Source: Pseudomonas shirazensis (GTDB lineage Bacteria; Pseudomonadota; Gammaproteobacteria; Pseudomonadales; Pseudomonadaceae). Taken from it: 64,000 nucleotides of DNA. Position numbers and translations under genes: made by a program. Below, piece after piece: positions 47,716-58,433 of the stretch. Under the pieces are notes generated by a model that did no database searches, had not been told where the DNA came from, and saw nothing but the letters and a program-made list of their open reading frames with translations. Numbering within the stretch: the first letter of the stretch is position 1; every line of letters begins with the position of its first letter. The DNA lies in contig NZ_JABWRD020000001.1 of assembly GCF_014268785.2 (NCBI RefSeq), forward strand, positions 2,369,001 to 2,433,000. The letters run 5' to 3'.

Positions 47716-48387
47716 TCAATGGTTGACGGTGTGCGCCAGCATCACCGAGAGCTGACACAGTGGCCGGCCACTTTCGGCATGCCACTGATTGAACACCTCC
47801 TGCACCAGCGCACGATCACGCTGGCTGGTCGGCGCCTTGTCGATCACGCCCTGGGCGATCAGCGCGGCTGACATGTCGTCGGTGGGGATAAAGGTATCCT
47901 TGCCGACCATGCGCAGAAAGCGCGGTGCGGACAGGCCGCCGAGCTGATTGCCATGCTTGGCCAGGTACTTCCACAGGCCGACGATATCGGTCACCGGCCA
48001 GTCGGCGATAAAGCTGGCAAAGCTGCCGTGCTGTTTTTCGATGTCGAGGATCATCTGCGCGTTGCGTGGCACGCTTTTGAGCTTGCCCAAGTGGCGGATG
48101 ATGCGCGCGTCCTGCATCAGCCGCTCTAGATGCTCGGCGCCCATCAGCACCACCTTTTCCGGCTCGAAGCCAAAGAACACCTGCTCGAAGGCCGGCCACT
48201 TGGCATCTACCAGGCTGTGCTTGAGGCCTGCGCGAAATACCCGCAGCGCCAGCGTCGACAAGTAGCGGTCGTCGCTGATGTCACGTAACTGCGCCGGGGT
48301 GCGCGGTTGTGGCAGGTACGCTTCGAGGGCCTTGGCCGAGCCGAAGCGATTCAGGCAGAACTCATGCAGCCACTGATAATCGCGCAT
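47716..48387 (-). CDS. tag: DNA-3-methyladenine glycosylase I-like protein
   Basis: 223 residues. The helix-rich protein matches the TAG superfamily: LHEFCLNRFGSAKALEAYLP, RDISDDRYLSTLALRVFRAG, LKHSLVDAKWPAFEQVFFGF and GLWKYLAKHGNQLGG. The E. coli Tag N-terminal Cys-x-W zinc motif is absent, so this belongs to the divergent branch of the family, and activity on 3-methyladenine is inferred. It lies three bases downstream of ttcA. Confidence 0.75.
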   Translation of the reverse strand: MRDYQWLHEFCLNRFGSAKALEAYLPQPRTPAQLRDISDDRYLSTLALRVFRAGLKHSLVDAKWPAFEQVFFGFEPEKVVLMGAEHLERLMQDARIIRHLGKLKSVPRNAQMILDIEKQHGSFASFIADWPVTDIVGLWKYLAKHGNQLGGLSAPRFLRMVGKDTFIPTDDMSAALIAQGVIDKAPTSQRDRALVQEVFNQWHAESGRPLCQLSVMLAHTVNH

Positions 48388-48390
48388 GGG

Positions 48391-49215
48391 TCAGATGTTC
48401 ACCACATCGAGGAAGCGCGGCGCCGCGGTTTCATCGATTTTCAGGCTGGTGAAATCGAACAGGTTGCGGTCGGCCAGTTGTGACGGCGCCACGTTCTGCA
48501 TCGCGCGGAAGATGCTCTCGGTGCGGCCTGGGTGCTTGCGCTCCCAGTCGATGAGCATTTCCTTGACCACCTGACGTTGCAGGTTTTCCTGCGAGCCACA
48601 CAGGTTGCACGGGATGATCGGGAATTCGCGCATGTCCGAGTAGGCCTGGATGTCCTTCTCGCTGCAGTAGGCCAGCGGCCGGATCACTACGTTGCGGCCA
48701 TCATCGGCACGCAACTTGGGCGGCATGCCCTTGAGCGAGCCGTTGAAGAACATGTTCAGGAAGAAGGTTTCGACCATGTCGTCGCGGTGGTGACCAAGAG
48801 CCATCTTGGTCGCGCCGATTTCATCGGCAAAGGTGTACAGCGTGCCGCGGCGCAGGCGCGAGCACAGCGAGCAGGTGGTCTTGCCTTCCGGGATCAGTTC
48901 CTTGACCACCGAATAGGTGTCTTTCTCGACGATGTGGTACTCGACGCCCAGGGTCTTCAGGTAGGCAGGCAGAATATGCTCGGGGAAGCCTGGCTGCTTC
49001 TGGTCCATGTTCACCGCGACGATCTCGAACTGGATCGGCGCCACCTTCTGCAGGTGCAGCAGAACATCGAGCATGGTGTAGCTGTCCTTGCCGCCGGACA
49101 GGCAGACCATGACCTTGTCGCCATCTTCGATCATGTTGTAGTCGGTGATGGCTTCGCCGGCGAGACGACGCAGGCGTTTTTGCAGTTTGTTCTGGTTGAC
49201 CGAGAGGGTGCCCAT
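48391..49215 (-). CDS. ttcA: tRNA 2-thiocytidine(32) synthetase TtcA
   Basis: 274 residues from ATG 49215; the longer frame is unsupported. PP-loop motif [20 protein letters not shown], two CxxC motifs ([15 protein letters not shown] and [16 protein letters not shown]) for the iron-sulfur cluster, and [15 protein letters not shown]. It thiolates C32 of certain tRNAs with ATP. A 285-base divergent region separates it from the Yip1 gene. Confidence 0.93.
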   Translation of the reverse strand: MGTLSVNQNKLQKRLRRLAGEAITDYNMIEDGDKVMVCLSGGKDSYTMLDVLLHLQKVAPIQFEIVAVNMDQKQPGFPEHILPAYLKTLGVEYHIVEKDTYSVVKELIPEGKTTCSLCSRLRRGTLYTFADEIGATKMALGHHRDDMVETFFLNMFFNGSLKGMPPKLRADDGRNVVIRPLAYCSEKDIQAYSDMREFPIIPCNLCGSQENLQRQVVKEMLIDWERKHPGRTESIFRAMQNVAPSQLADRNLFDFTSLKIDETAAPRFLDVVNI

Positions 49216-49500
49216 AGCGCTTGGAATCCGCGAGGTGTGACAAAAGCCGAGCATTTTACGCATAAAGCCGGCGCGGGCGAAGGCTTTCGCGACAATTAAC
49301 CGCGCCAGGCCGACCAAAGACTGCAACGGAATCAACAACTGCGGCGACAGCGCGATTTGCTCTAAAAAGCGCCTATTGCGCAGGGATGTGCTTCCTATAC
49401 TGCGACTTAAGGCCATATTACCGCTTGCTTCGGTGCCTGGCCGCGGGCCGCATGTGCTCCATCTGGGGTACGTCAGGCAACGACCATAGGAGTGACCGGT

Positions 49501-50100
49501 ATGATCCATCACGTTCTTGGGCTGTTTACCCATCCCGACCAAGAGTGGCAGGAGATTCGTGGCGAGGAAGAATCGATCAGCCACATGTACTTGACCCATA
49601 CCCTGATTCTGGCGGCCATCCCCGTCGTTTCAGCGTTTATCGGCACCACCCAGGTCGGCTGGGTGATCGGTGACCGACCGGCGGTCATGCTGACCGTTGA
49701 AAGCGCGTTCTGGATGAGCGTGATGTCGTACCTGGCGATGCTGATCGGCGTCGCGGTAATGGGCGCTTTCATCCACTGGATGGCGCGCACCTATGACGCC
49801 ACGCCATCGATGGCACGCTGCATCGCGTTTGCCACCTACACCGCTACGCCATTGTTCGTCGCCGGGCTGGCGGCGCTTTACCCACACCTGTGGCTGGGCA
49901 TGGTGATCGGCACGGCTGCCATCAGTTACACGGTGTTCCTGCTGTATGTGGGCTTGCCGACGTTCATGAACATCCCGGCGGATGAAGGCTTTCTGTTCTC
50001 AAGCTCCGTGCTGGCGGTAGGCCTGGTGGTGCTGGTGGCGATCATGGCGGCCACGGTGGTCATCTGGGGCCTGGGCGTGGGGCCTGTGTATACCAACTAG
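49501..50100 (+). CDS. Yip1-domain inner-membrane protein
   Basis: 199 residues from ATG 49501 (GGAG upstream). An N-terminal amphipathic segment [20 protein letters not shown] is typical of bacterial Yip1/DUF1282 proteins, followed by five membrane helices (for example [60 protein letters not shown]). Function unknown. A GC-rich hairpin with TTT follows. Confidence 0.85.
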   Translation: MIHHVLGLFTHPDQEWQEIRGEEESISHMYLTHTLILAAIPVVSAFIGTTQVGWVIGDRPAVMLTVESAFWMSVMSYLAMLIGVAVMGAFIHWMARTYDATPSMARCIAFATYTATPLFVAGLAALYPHLWLGMVIGTAAISYTVFLLYVGLPTFMNIPADEGFLFSSSVLAVGLVVLVAIMAATVVIWGLGVGPVYTN

Positions 50101-50131
50101 ATCCAAACCAACACTGGGGCATCAAGTCACC

Positions 50132-50152
50132 GGCCGCCGCAAGGCGGCCTTT
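50132..50152 (+). terminator. Hairpin GGCCGCC-GCAA-GGCGGCC with TTT
   Basis: Seven perfect pairs with a GCAA tetraloop and three T residues downstream of the Yip1 gene. The T-run is short. Confidence 0.65.
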
Positions 50153-50230
50153 GACTGTGTGCTGACCGATGGCTCGGCAGCCTCTGGGGGGTTGCGGCAT
50201 AATGCGCGGCTGAGGAGAACCTTGATCGCC

Positions 50231-50725
50231 ATGCCCGAGTTGCTCGAATCCCGCGTTGAAGCCTGCTATCAGCAAGCCGAGGCGTTCTTCAAACGGAGCT
50301 TCATCCGCCCACAGGTGAGCTTCAAACTGCGCGGCCAGAAGGCCGGCGTTGCCCATCTGCATGAAAACCTGCTGCGCTTCAATCTGCAGTTGTACCGGGA
50401 AAACCACGAGGATTTTCTGCGCCAGACTGTGGCCCATGAAGTGGCGCATCTGGTCGCGCATCAGTTGTTTGGCGACAGTATCCAGGCCCATGGCGAAGAG
50501 TGGCAGTTGATCATGCGCGGGGTCTACGAGCTGCCGCCTAATCGCTGCCACAACTATGCGGTGCAACGGCGTACGGCGACGCGCTATATCTATCAGTGCC
50601 CGTGCCCGGAGAGTGACTTTGCCTTTACGGCGGTGCGGCACAAGCTGGTGCGCCAAGGGCGGCGGTATCTGTGCAAGCGCTGTCGGCAGGTGCTGGTGTA
50701 TAGCGGGCAGACGCGGGTGGAGTGA
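50231..50725 (+). CDS. sprT: SprT-family zinc metalloprotease-like protein
   Basis: 164 residues from ATG 50231. An in-frame TTG at 50222 has the better-placed ribosome site (GAGGAG), so the true start could be three codons earlier. SprT-like domain with QTVAHEVAHLVAHQLFG (HExxH metal site) and a C-terminal zinc ribbon with Cys residues in YQCPCPESDF and LCKRCRQVLV. Related to eukaryotic SPRTN, which degrades DNA-protein crosslinks; the bacterial role is unproven. Confidence 0.85.
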   Translation: MPELLESRVEACYQQAEAFFKRSFIRPQVSFKLRGQKAGVAHLHENLLRFNLQLYRENHEDFLRQTVAHEVAHLVAHQLFGDSIQAHGEEWQLIMRGVYELPPNRCHNYAVQRRTATRYIYQCPCPESDFAFTAVRHKLVRQGRRYLCKRCRQVLVYSGQTRVE

Positions 50726-50759
50726 AGCCGGCAGGGTTTTGTGGAGGTTGGACGAACTT

Positions 50760-50778
50760 GGGGCCGCAGAGCGGCCCC
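50760..50778. terminator. Bidirectional terminator between sprT and dctA
   Basis: GGGGCCGC-AGA-GCGGCCCC, eight perfect pairs between convergent genes, with no long T-run. Confidence 0.6.
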
Positions 50779-50796
50779 AGGTTATTGCCTGATGAC

Positions 50797-52125
<1,329 letters not shown>

Positions 52126-52252
52126 TTATTTCCTCGAGTGTGCCGGTTTCCACCCTTCCCAGGACGGGGGCACCTAAAGCGCTAACCCTCCTGCACCCGG
52201 AGGGATTTGTCGTTGTGTTCGAGCTGCCTTTGCAGGCCTCTGCCAAGTGAAT

Positions 52253-52268
52253 AGCAAGGGCGATGCCA
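52253..52268 (-). promoter_or_regulatory. Sigma-54 promoter of dctA
   Basis: The minus strand reads TGGCAT-CGCCC-TTGCT, with GG and GC separated by ten bases as RpoN requires. Transcription would start near 52242, leaving a leader of about 120 bases before dctA. DctD enhancer sites should lie in 52270-52410, but no clear repeat was recognised there. Confidence 0.8.
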
Positions 52269-52413
52269 AAGTGCCCGAATGAGGTGCAAAGCCTGATCTA
52301 TAGGGGTTGGCATGCCCAAGGACAGGGCAACCAGGCGGGCCTGAGCTGGCGGATTTCCGCCCGCTGGCGGGAAATGAACGGGCGGTTTGGCGGGAATCCG
52401 CCCGGGCGCGGGG

Positions 52414-53760
52414 TCAGCCGCGCTTGAACACGATCCTGAAGGCAGCACCGCCCAGCGGCGAATCGTCCAGGCTCAGCTGGGCGTCGTAGCTGTCGATGAT
52501 GTCCTTGACCACGGCCAGGCCGATGCCCTGCCCCGGGTGCTGGCGGTCCAGCCGCTCGCCGCGCTGGAGGATGCGCTCGCGCTGATCGGTCGGCACACCC
52601 GGGCCATCGTCTTCGATGCACAGGAGCAGGCTGTCCGGGGTTTCGCTCAAGCTCACCCGCACCTGGCCCAGACACAGCCGGTAGGCGTTTTCCAGCAGGT
52701 TGCCCAGTAGCTCCAGCGCGGCGCCCTGCTCCATGGGTATTTCCGCCTGCGCAGGGACGACCAGGGTGATCACCACGTGCTTGTCGCGGTAGACCTTGGC
52801 CAAGGTGTTGCACAGGCTGTCGAGCAGCGGCGCGAGCTGGACACGGTCGCGAACCAGTCCGCTCTTGCGCAGGCTGGCGCGCTGCAACTGGTAGTCGATC
52901 TGCTGGCTCATGCGCTCGATCTGGCTCTGCAGCACTCGCGCCTGCTCGCGCTCGCCACTGCCGTGGCCCATGCTTTCGCCCACGCCCTGGAGCACCGCCA
53001 GCGGCGTTTTCAGGCTGTGCGCAAGATCGTCCAGTGAGTCACGATAGCGCTGACGCTGTTCGCGCTCACTGTGCAGCAGGCGGTTGAGCGAGCCGGTCAG
53101 GCGCAACAACTCGCGCGGATGTTCGCCGCTCAAGCCCTGGCGAGCACCGCTCTCGACCTGGTCCAGCTCCACACTCAGCCGACGCAGCGAGCGCAGCCCC
53201 CAGGTCAAGCCGGCCCAAAGCAGCACCAGCAAGGCCAGCAAGGCAGCGCCGAAGCCCAGGTAGAGTTTTTCCTGCAGGCCCTCGAGGGTGTCCTGATACT
53301 CGCGTACCGGTTGCAGGGCAACGATGCTGTAGGCGGCGCTCTTGCCGCCGAGCAGTTTTACTTCCACGTCGTAGACGAAGAACTCTTCACCGTTGTCCTG
53401 GCGAATGCGGGCGAACTCGTTGCCGCGGCCGTCATAACGCGGCTGGTAATTGATGTCGCGGTCGGCGGTAGCCCGCGAACGCCAGACCAGCTTGCCGTCG
53501 CGGTCGAAGATGTAGCCGATCAACCCGGTGTAAGGCAGGTTGTAGCGCTCATCCGGGAGCTGATCAGGCATTTGCAGGCGGCCCTGCTCGATACGCGCAG
53601 CGGAGATCAGCGTGGTCGCATCGGATGCCAGGCGCTGTTCGATCGACTCCTGCAGGGCCAGGCTGAAGGCCTTCTGCAGGGCCGGTAGCAGCGCCAGCAT
53701 GAACAACAGCGCCAGCAGCGCCGCCGCCAGCATCAGGCGCACGCGCAGCGAACGGATCAT
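52414..53760 (-). CDS. phoQ: Sensor histidine kinase PhoQ
   Basis: 448 residues. Two membrane helices (about 8-28, LMLAAALLALLFMLALLPAL, and about 165-187, LGFGAALLALLVLLWAGLTW) flank a periplasmic domain with IGYIFDRDGKLVWRSRATAD. HisKA has SLDDLAHSLKTPLAVLQGVG; the ATPase domain ends with CIEDDGPGVPTDQRERILQR and GQGIGLAVVKDIIDSYDAQL. In Pseudomonas PhoQ responds to low divalent cations and controls polymyxin resistance with PmrAB. Its ATG overlaps the phoP stop (ATGA). Confidence 0.92.
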   Translation of the reverse strand: MIRSLRVRLMLAAALLALLFMLALLPALQKAFSLALQESIEQRLASDATTLISAARIEQGRLQMPDQLPDERYNLPYTGLIGYIFDRDGKLVWRSRATADRDINYQPRYDGRGNEFARIRQDNGEEFFVYDVEVKLLGGKSAAYSIVALQPVREYQDTLEGLQEKLYLGFGAALLALLVLLWAGLTWGLRSLRRLSVELDQVESGARQGLSGEHPRELLRLTGSLNRLLHSEREQRQRYRDSLDDLAHSLKTPLAVLQGVGESMGHGSGEREQARVLQSQIERMSQQIDYQLQRASLRKSGLVRDRVQLAPLLDSLCNTLAKVYRDKHVVITLVVPAQAEIPMEQGAALELLGNLLENAYRLCLGQVRVSLSETPDSLLLCIEDDGPGVPTDQRERILQRGERLDRQHPGQGIGLAVVKDIIDSYDAQLSLDDSPLGGAAFRIVFKRG

Positions 53761-54434
53761 CGGCAGCGCTCGGTGAACAGGTAGCCCAGGCCGCGCACGG
53801 TATCGATCGGTTTGAAGCCGTGCTCGCCCTCAAGCTTGCGGCGCAGCCGGCCGACCAGCACTTCGATGACATTCGGGTCGCGCTCTTCATCGCCTGGGTA
53901 CAACTGTTCCATCAGGCGGTCCTTCGCCACCACCTGCTGGTGATGACGCATGAGGTATTCAAGGATGCGGTATTCATACGCGGTCAGCGCCAGCGGCTGA
54001 TCGTCGAGGCTGGCTTGCTTGCGATTGAGGTCGAGCACCAGTGGCCCGGCGGCAATGGTCGACTGGGTGAAGCCGCTGGAACGGCGCAGCAAGGCATTCA
54101 GGCGCGCTTCAAGCTCCTCGAACTGGAACGGCTTGACCACATAATCGTCGGCGCCGGCCGCCAGGCCTTCGACCTTGTCCTGCCAGTTGCCCCGTGCGGT
54201 GAGAATCAGGATCGGGAAGCTCTTGCCCTGGCTGCGCAGCTGGCGGATCAAGTCCAGACCGCTCATGCCCGGCAGGCCGAGGTCAATGATGGCCAGGTCA
54301 AAGGCGAACTCCTCTGCCTGGTACAGGGCTTCTTCGCCGTTGCCGACCGCCTGGACCACATGGCCGGTTTCACTCAGGCGTGTGTGCAGATGATGGCGCA
54401 GCAGCGCCTCGTCCTCGACCACCAGCAGTTTCAT
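53757..54434 (-). CDS. phoP: Response regulator PhoP
   Basis: 225 residues from ATG 54434, very close to Pseudomonas aeruginosa PhoP as I recall it: MKLLVVEDEALLRHHLHTRL, phospho-Asp in FDLAIIDLGLPGMSGLDLIR, LTARGNWQDKVEGLAAGADD and the winged helix LTAYEYRILEYLMRHHQQVV with RGLGYLFTERCR at the end. Low Mg activates it through PhoQ. Lies between oprH (121 bases upstream) and phoQ, so oprH-phoP-phoQ form an autoregulated operon. Confidence 0.95.
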   Translation of the reverse strand: MKLLVVEDEALLRHHLHTRLSETGHVVQAVGNGEEALYQAEEFAFDLAIIDLGLPGMSGLDLIRQLRSQGKSFPILILTARGNWQDKVEGLAAGADDYVVKPFQFEELEARLNALLRRSSGFTQSTIAAGPLVLDLNRKQASLDDQPLALTAYEYRILEYLMRHHQQVVAKDRLMEQLYPGDEERDPNVIEVLVGRLRRKLEGEHGFKPIDTVRGLGYLFTERCR

Positions 54435-54555
54435 GCCTTTCTCCTTATAACCATCACGGCGCTGTCTTGCCTCTCCGGCGCAGGCACGGCGCAAGGCCGC
54501 TGGCGAGCCAGCAGCCTTGTGTGTTGCAAACGCCGATACAGAGTACCAGCACGCC

Positions 54556-55161
54556 TTAGAACTTGTAGTTTGCCGAGAGATAGGTCTGGGCGCTGCTGGT
54601 CAGGCTCATGCTGCCGATTTTCGGCCCGCCGTGTTCGACCAGTTCGGTGCTGGCGTTGGTGCGCAGGTAGCGGTAGCCCAGTTCGACCGAGGCGTTGTCG
54701 GTGACTTCCTGGATAACGCCGGCTTGCAGGCCTGCAGCGTAGCCGTAATTGGTGTCGCGGCTGTAGCCGGAGGACTCCTGGGTCAGCTTGGTCACGCCCA
54801 GGCTGGCGCCGCCAAATAGTTTGGTGGTGTCTCCCACGGGCAGGAACAGGTCGTAGCTGCCGAGCAGGTTTTCCTGGCGCAGCTTGAGCCCGCTGTGGTC
54901 ACCGGAGACGTTGTCGTAGGTCATGTAGTAGCGACCTTCGTTGTTCATCTTGCCCAGACGCACACCCCAGGTGCCGTCCTTGGCGATCACGCCGTCGGTG
55001 TTGAGGTTGTCGGTGCTGCGCGAGAGCAGCCCGGACTTACGCACTTTGTCGCTGGTCTGGCCGTAGGTCAGGCTGGCGAAGGTGTCGTCGGCGTTGGCCT
55101 GAACGCTGAAGCCGGCGGCACATACGGCCATTGCTGCAAGCAGGGTATTGACTGTTTTCAT
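54556..55161 (-). CDS. oprH: Outer-membrane protein OprH
   Basis: 201 residues. Signal peptide (1-24, ending QANAD), then an eight-stranded barrel with alternating aromatic and polar residues: ASLTYGQTSDKVRKSG, GVRLGKMNNEGRYYMTYDNV, QENLLGSYDLFLPVG, and the terminal strand ending YLSANYKF. OprH binds lipopolysaccharide, stabilises the outer membrane at low Mg and contributes to polymyxin and EDTA resistance. Its promoter holds four tandem PhoP half-sites. Weak alignment of internal loops with the Pseudomonas aeruginosa protein is expected. Confidence 0.9.
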   Translation of the reverse strand: MKTVNTLLAAMAVCAAGFSVQANADDTFASLTYGQTSDKVRKSGLLSRSTDNLNTDGVIAKDGTWGVRLGKMNNEGRYYMTYDNVSGDHSGLKLRQENLLGSYDLFLPVGDTTKLFGGASLGVTKLTQESSGYSRDTNYGYAAGLQAGVIQEVTDNASVELGYRYLRTNASTELVEHGGPKIGSMSLTSSAQTYLSANYKF

Positions 55162-55204
55162 GGGTTCTTACTCCAGTTGGATGCGCTGTTTCGGTCTGGA
55201 AGCT

Positions 55205-55260
55205 AGAGTAAGCAAGGCGCCCTGAACCGCGGCTGAACCCTGCCTGAACCGCCGCTGAAC
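55205..55260 (-). promoter_or_regulatory. oprH promoter with four tandem PhoP half-sites
   Basis: On the minus strand GTTCAG occurs four times at exactly 11-base intervals (55255-55260, 55244-55249, 55233-55238, 55222-55227), that is two (GTTCAG-N5-GTTCAG) PhoP boxes in a row. The last half-site is followed after 11 bases by the -10-like TACTCT (55205-55210), the spacing of class II PhoP promoters, where PhoP replaces a -35 element. The dienelactone hydrolase start is 36 bases from the far end. Confidence 0.85.
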
Positions 55261-55295
55261 AGCCTGCGCTTCCCTCGCCTAAAGGAGTTGCGACC

Positions 55296-56087
55296 ATGCG
55301 TTATCTGTTTGCCCTGGCTTTGTTGAGTTGCGCCAGCCTTACTCAAGCAGCGGTGCAGACCCGGGAAATCCCTTATCAGGATGCCGACGGCAAGCGCCTG
55401 ATTGGCTATTACGCCTATGACGATGCTATTGACGGCAAACGGCCGGGCGTCGTGGTAGTGCACGAGTGGTGGGGGCTCAATGACTATGCCAAGCGCCGCG
55501 CCCGCGACCTGGCGGGGCTGGGTTACAGCGCGCTGGCAATCGACATGTATGGCGATGGCAAGCACACCGAGCACCCGGCCGATGCAATGGCGTTCATGAA
55601 GGCGGCGCTGGAGAACCCGCAAGCAGCTGCCAAGCGCTTCGATGCGGGCCTTGAGCTGCTCAAGATTCAACCAAAAACCGACCCCGACAAGCTCGCTGCG
55701 ATTGGCTACTGCTTTGGTGGCAAGGTCGTGCTCGACGCGGCCCGGCGTGGCGAGGAGCTGGCCGGTGTGGTGAGTTTCCACGGCGCCTTGGTCACGCAGA
55801 CTCCGGCCAGCCCCGGCAGCGTCAAAGCCAAGGTGCTGGTCGAGCACGGCGCGGCAGACAGTATGGTCACCCCGGAGCAGGTCGCGGCCTTCAAGGAAGA
55901 GATGGACAAGGCCAAGGCCGACTATCAGTTTGTCAGCATCGCCGGCGCCAAGCATGGTTTCAGCAACCCCGATGCCGACCGTCTCAGTCATGGCGAGCAT
56001 GGCGGGCCTGATATCGGCTATGACCAAGCGGCCGACAAAAGCTCATGGGCAGACATGCAGGCGTTTCTGGACAAGCTGTTCAAGTGA
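55296..56087 (+). CDS. Exported dienelactone hydrolase-family protein
   Basis: 263 residues. Signal peptide (1-19, LFALALLSCASLTQA), then an alpha/beta hydrolase domain of the DLH type: VVVVHEWWGLNDYAKRRARD, nucleophile Cys in IGYCFGGKVVLDAARRG, Asp near HGAADSMVTPEQV and His in GAKHGFSNPDADRL. The Cys-Asp-His triad is complete. Natural substrate unknown. The gene is divergent from oprH, and the PhoP boxes lie immediately upstream, so dual control is possible. Confidence 0.85.
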   Translation: MRYLFALALLSCASLTQAAVQTREIPYQDADGKRLIGYYAYDDAIDGKRPGVVVVHEWWGLNDYAKRRARDLAGLGYSALAIDMYGDGKHTEHPADAMAFMKAALENPQAAAKRFDAGLELLKIQPKTDPDKLAAIGYCFGGKVVLDAARRGEELAGVVSFHGALVTQTPASPGSVKAKVLVEHGAADSMVTPEQVAAFKEEMDKAKADYQFVSIAGAKHGFSNPDADRLSHGEHGGPDIGYDQAADKSSWADMQAFLDKLFK

Positions 56088-56127
56088 CCGCTGCGCTGGC
56101 AATGGCCAGCTCTGGCACAATAGCGCC

Positions 56128-56829
56128 ATGAACCGACTGCCGACCTGCTGCGCCCCCTTGCAACACCACTGGCCACTACCGCGCCCGATCCCCGGCGCGG
56201 TGCTGGTCAGTTGTGCGTTCGACCCGGCCAGGCTTGCTGCCGACGACTTCCAGCGCGCGGGCATCGAGCCCAACGCCAGCCTCCAGCGCTCCGTAGCCAA
56301 GCGCCAGGCCGAGTACCTGGCCGGCCGAGTCTGCGCGCGCGCCGCTCTGCTGCAACTGGACGGTCGTGACTATGTGCCCGCGACCCATGCCGACCGCTCA
56401 CCGATCTGGCCGGCAGGTATCCGCGGCTCGATCACCCACGGCAAAGGCTGGGCCGCCGCCGTGGTGGCCGATGCTGCCAGCTGCCGAGGCATCGGCCTGG
56501 ATCAGGAAACACTGCTGGATGAAGCCCGCGCCGAACGCCTCGCCGAAGAGATCCTCACCCCGGCCGAGCTGCAACGGCTCGACCGCAGCCAGCTGGCACT
56601 TAGCGTGACGCTGACCTTTTCGCTCAAGGAAAGCCTGTTCAAGACGCTCTATCCACTGACCCTGCAGCGCTTTTACTTCGAGCATGCAGAGCTGCTGGAG
56701 TGGTCTGCAGACGGCCTAGCGCGCCTGCGCTTGCTGACTGATTTGTCGCCTGAATGGCGCCACGGCGCCGAGCTGAGTGGCCAGTTCTGCGTCAACCACG
56801 GGCAGCTGTTGAGCCTGGTCAGCGTCTAG
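56128..56829 (+). CDS. pcpS: 4'-phosphopantetheinyl transferase (PcpS/Sfp type)
   Basis: 233 residues from ATG 56128. EntD/Sfp-like pseudodimer: AKRQAEYLAGRVCARAALLQ, SPIWPAGIRGSITHGKGWAA, Mg-binding RGIGLDQETLLDE and FSLKESLFKTLYPLTLQRFY. In Pseudomonas a single enzyme of this kind (PcpS) activates both fatty-acid acyl carrier protein and carrier domains of siderophore and other NRPS/PKS systems. Its TAG stop and that of the convergent kinase share the palindrome CTAG. Confidence 0.9.
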   Translation: MNRLPTCCAPLQHHWPLPRPIPGAVLVSCAFDPARLAADDFQRAGIEPNASLQRSVAKRQAEYLAGRVCARAALLQLDGRDYVPATHADRSPIWPAGIRGSITHGKGWAAAVVADAASCRGIGLDQETLLDEARAERLAEEILTPAELQRLDRSQLALSVTLTFSLKESLFKTLYPLTLQRFYFEHAELLEWSADGLARLRLLTDLSPEWRHGAELSGQFCVNHGQLLSLVSV

Positions 56830-58433
56830 TCTTCAGCTTCCTGCTGGCGCGGCCAGCTCAGGCTGAAGCACGCCCCACCCAAGCCTTCACTGCGCGCAAC
56901 AACCGCCCGCCCGCCGTGCCAATAGATGATTCGACGCACGATCGACAAGCCCAGGCCGTGCCCACCCGAGGCCCGGGTGCGGCTGTCGTCCAGCCGGGTG
57001 AATGGGGTAAAGATGCGCTCCCAGACGCTTTCCGGCACGCCCGGGCCGTCATCCTCGACATCGATGCGGCAGCGCTGCTGGCCCAAGTGATAGCTAACGC
57101 GCACTTCGCCCTCGGCGTGGCGCATGGCGTTGGCGACCAGGTTCTGCAGCGCACGGTGCAGATAGCGCGGCTCGGCTTCGACCCAGGCGCCGTCCTCATC
57201 GGCGCCCTGGCACAGGCCACGCAGCACATTTATCTGCGGGCGCAGCGGCGCCAGCTCGGTGATGACCCGCGCCAGCAAGGCATCCAGGTCGATGACCTGA
57301 AACTGCAAGGCTGGCGCGCCTTGTTCGAGACGCGCGTAGGTGAGCATTTCGTCGACCAGCTTGTCGAGGTCCTGGATATCGCCGTCCATCCCCGCCAGGT
57401 GCTTGGCCCGCGCCTGATCGGTGCTGGCGGTTTCGAGCATCTCCAGGCCAAAGCGCAGCCGTGCCACTGGCGTGCGCAGCTCGTGCGACACCGCCCGGAC
57501 CAACTCGCGCTGCATGTTCAGCGAGCGCTGCAAGTGCTCGGCCATACCATTGAATGCCGCCGCCAGACGCCCTACCGAATCGGCGCCGCCGGCCGGCACG
57601 CGGGTATCGAGGCTGCCTTGGGCAATCTGCGTGGCCGCCGCTTCCAGGCCGGACACGCGCCGCTCCAGCTGACGTACCAGCAGGTACACCACCAGGCCGA
57701 TCAGGCACAAACCGAGAAACGCGATCAGAATCAGCAATTGCGGTGGGTAGGGATTGAGCTGGTACAGCGGGCCGATTTCCAGCACCCAGGGTGAGCCGGG
57801 CACGCCGGAAAACACCCGCACCGAATCACCGTCCTTGCCCAGCGCCATCACCGTATCGCCCTCCTCGACCCGGTGGCGCTGGTCGTCATCCAGTGCCGCC
57901 CGCTCCAACCGTTGCAGGCCGATATCGAAGCCAAAGCCTTTGCTCTGGCGCAGTTGCGCCAGGCGCTGCGGCTGTTCGCTGACCGGATAACGCACCAGCT
58001 CATCAGCCAGCAGGTACACCGTGGCCCGCGCCAGCTGCTCGCTGATCTGCTTGACCTCGGCCACCAGCAGCTGGTCTTCGCGACCGATCCGGCGCAATAC
58101 GCGTGCGGCATGCGGGCCGGTCTTGTCGACCACTACCAGGTCGCGGTACAGCCGCGCACGCTGGCCGCCGTCGAGGGGCAGCGCGGCCATTGGCTGGACA
58201 TCCAACGGCACGCCGAGCAGGCGCTCCCACATCAACAGCGAGCGCTGGCGCTCGACTGGGTTCTGCGGCGCGAGGTTGTCGGCCATCAGGCTGAACGTGC
58301 CTTGCGCCAGGCGCTCGCGGTGCTGCTCGGCGCGCACCAGGTTGACCAGGTGCAGGCTGACCACGCCGAGCACCGCTACCAGTACCAACACCGCCAGCAT
58401 GCCGCCATAGATACGCAGAAAAATCGACTTCAT
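56826..58433 (-). CDS. RstB-like sensor histidine kinase
   Basis: 535 residues. Membrane helices at about 8-30 (GGMLAVLVLVAVLGVVSLHL) and about 230-250 (LLILIAFLGLCLIGLVVYLL), a large periplasmic domain of about 200 residues between, HAMP with DTRVPAGGADSVGRLAAAFN, HisKA with ELVRAVSHELRTPVARLRFG, N box NLVANAMRHAEG and VEDDGPGVPESVWERIFTPF. Architecture and partner match the RstA/RstB branch. The signal is unknown. It shares one base with the rstA-like gene upstream (TGATG). Confidence 0.88.
   Translation of the reverse strand: MKSIFLRIYGGMLAVLVLVAVLGVVSLHLVNLVRAEQHRERLAQGTFSLMADNLAPQNPVERQRSLLMWERLLGVPLDVQPMAALPLDGGQRARLYRDLVVVDKTGPHAARVLRRIGREDQLLVAEVKQISEQLARATVYLLADELVRYPVSEQPQRLAQLRQSKGFGFDIGLQRLERAALDDDQRHRVEEGDTVMALGKDGDSVRVFSGVPGSPWVLEIGPLYQLNPYPPQLLILIAFLGLCLIGLVVYLLVRQLERRVSGLEAAATQIAQGSLDTRVPAGGADSVGRLAAAFNGMAEHLQRSLNMQRELVRAVSHELRTPVARLRFGLEMLETASTDQARAKHLAGMDGDIQDLDKLVDEMLTYARLEQGAPALQFQVIDLDALLARVITELAPLRPQINVLRGLCQGADEDGAWVEAEPRYLHRALQNLVANAMRHAEGEVRVSYHLGQQRCRIDVEDDGPGVPESVWERIFTPFTRLDDSRTRASGGHGLGLSIVRRIIYWHGGRAVVARSEGLGGACFSLSWPRQQEAED

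Noticed and set aside
52270..52330. DctD enhancer dyad upstream of the dctA sigma-54 promoter
   Set aside because: GTGCCC/GGTGCA segments look like half-sites, but the two halves mismatch at several positions.
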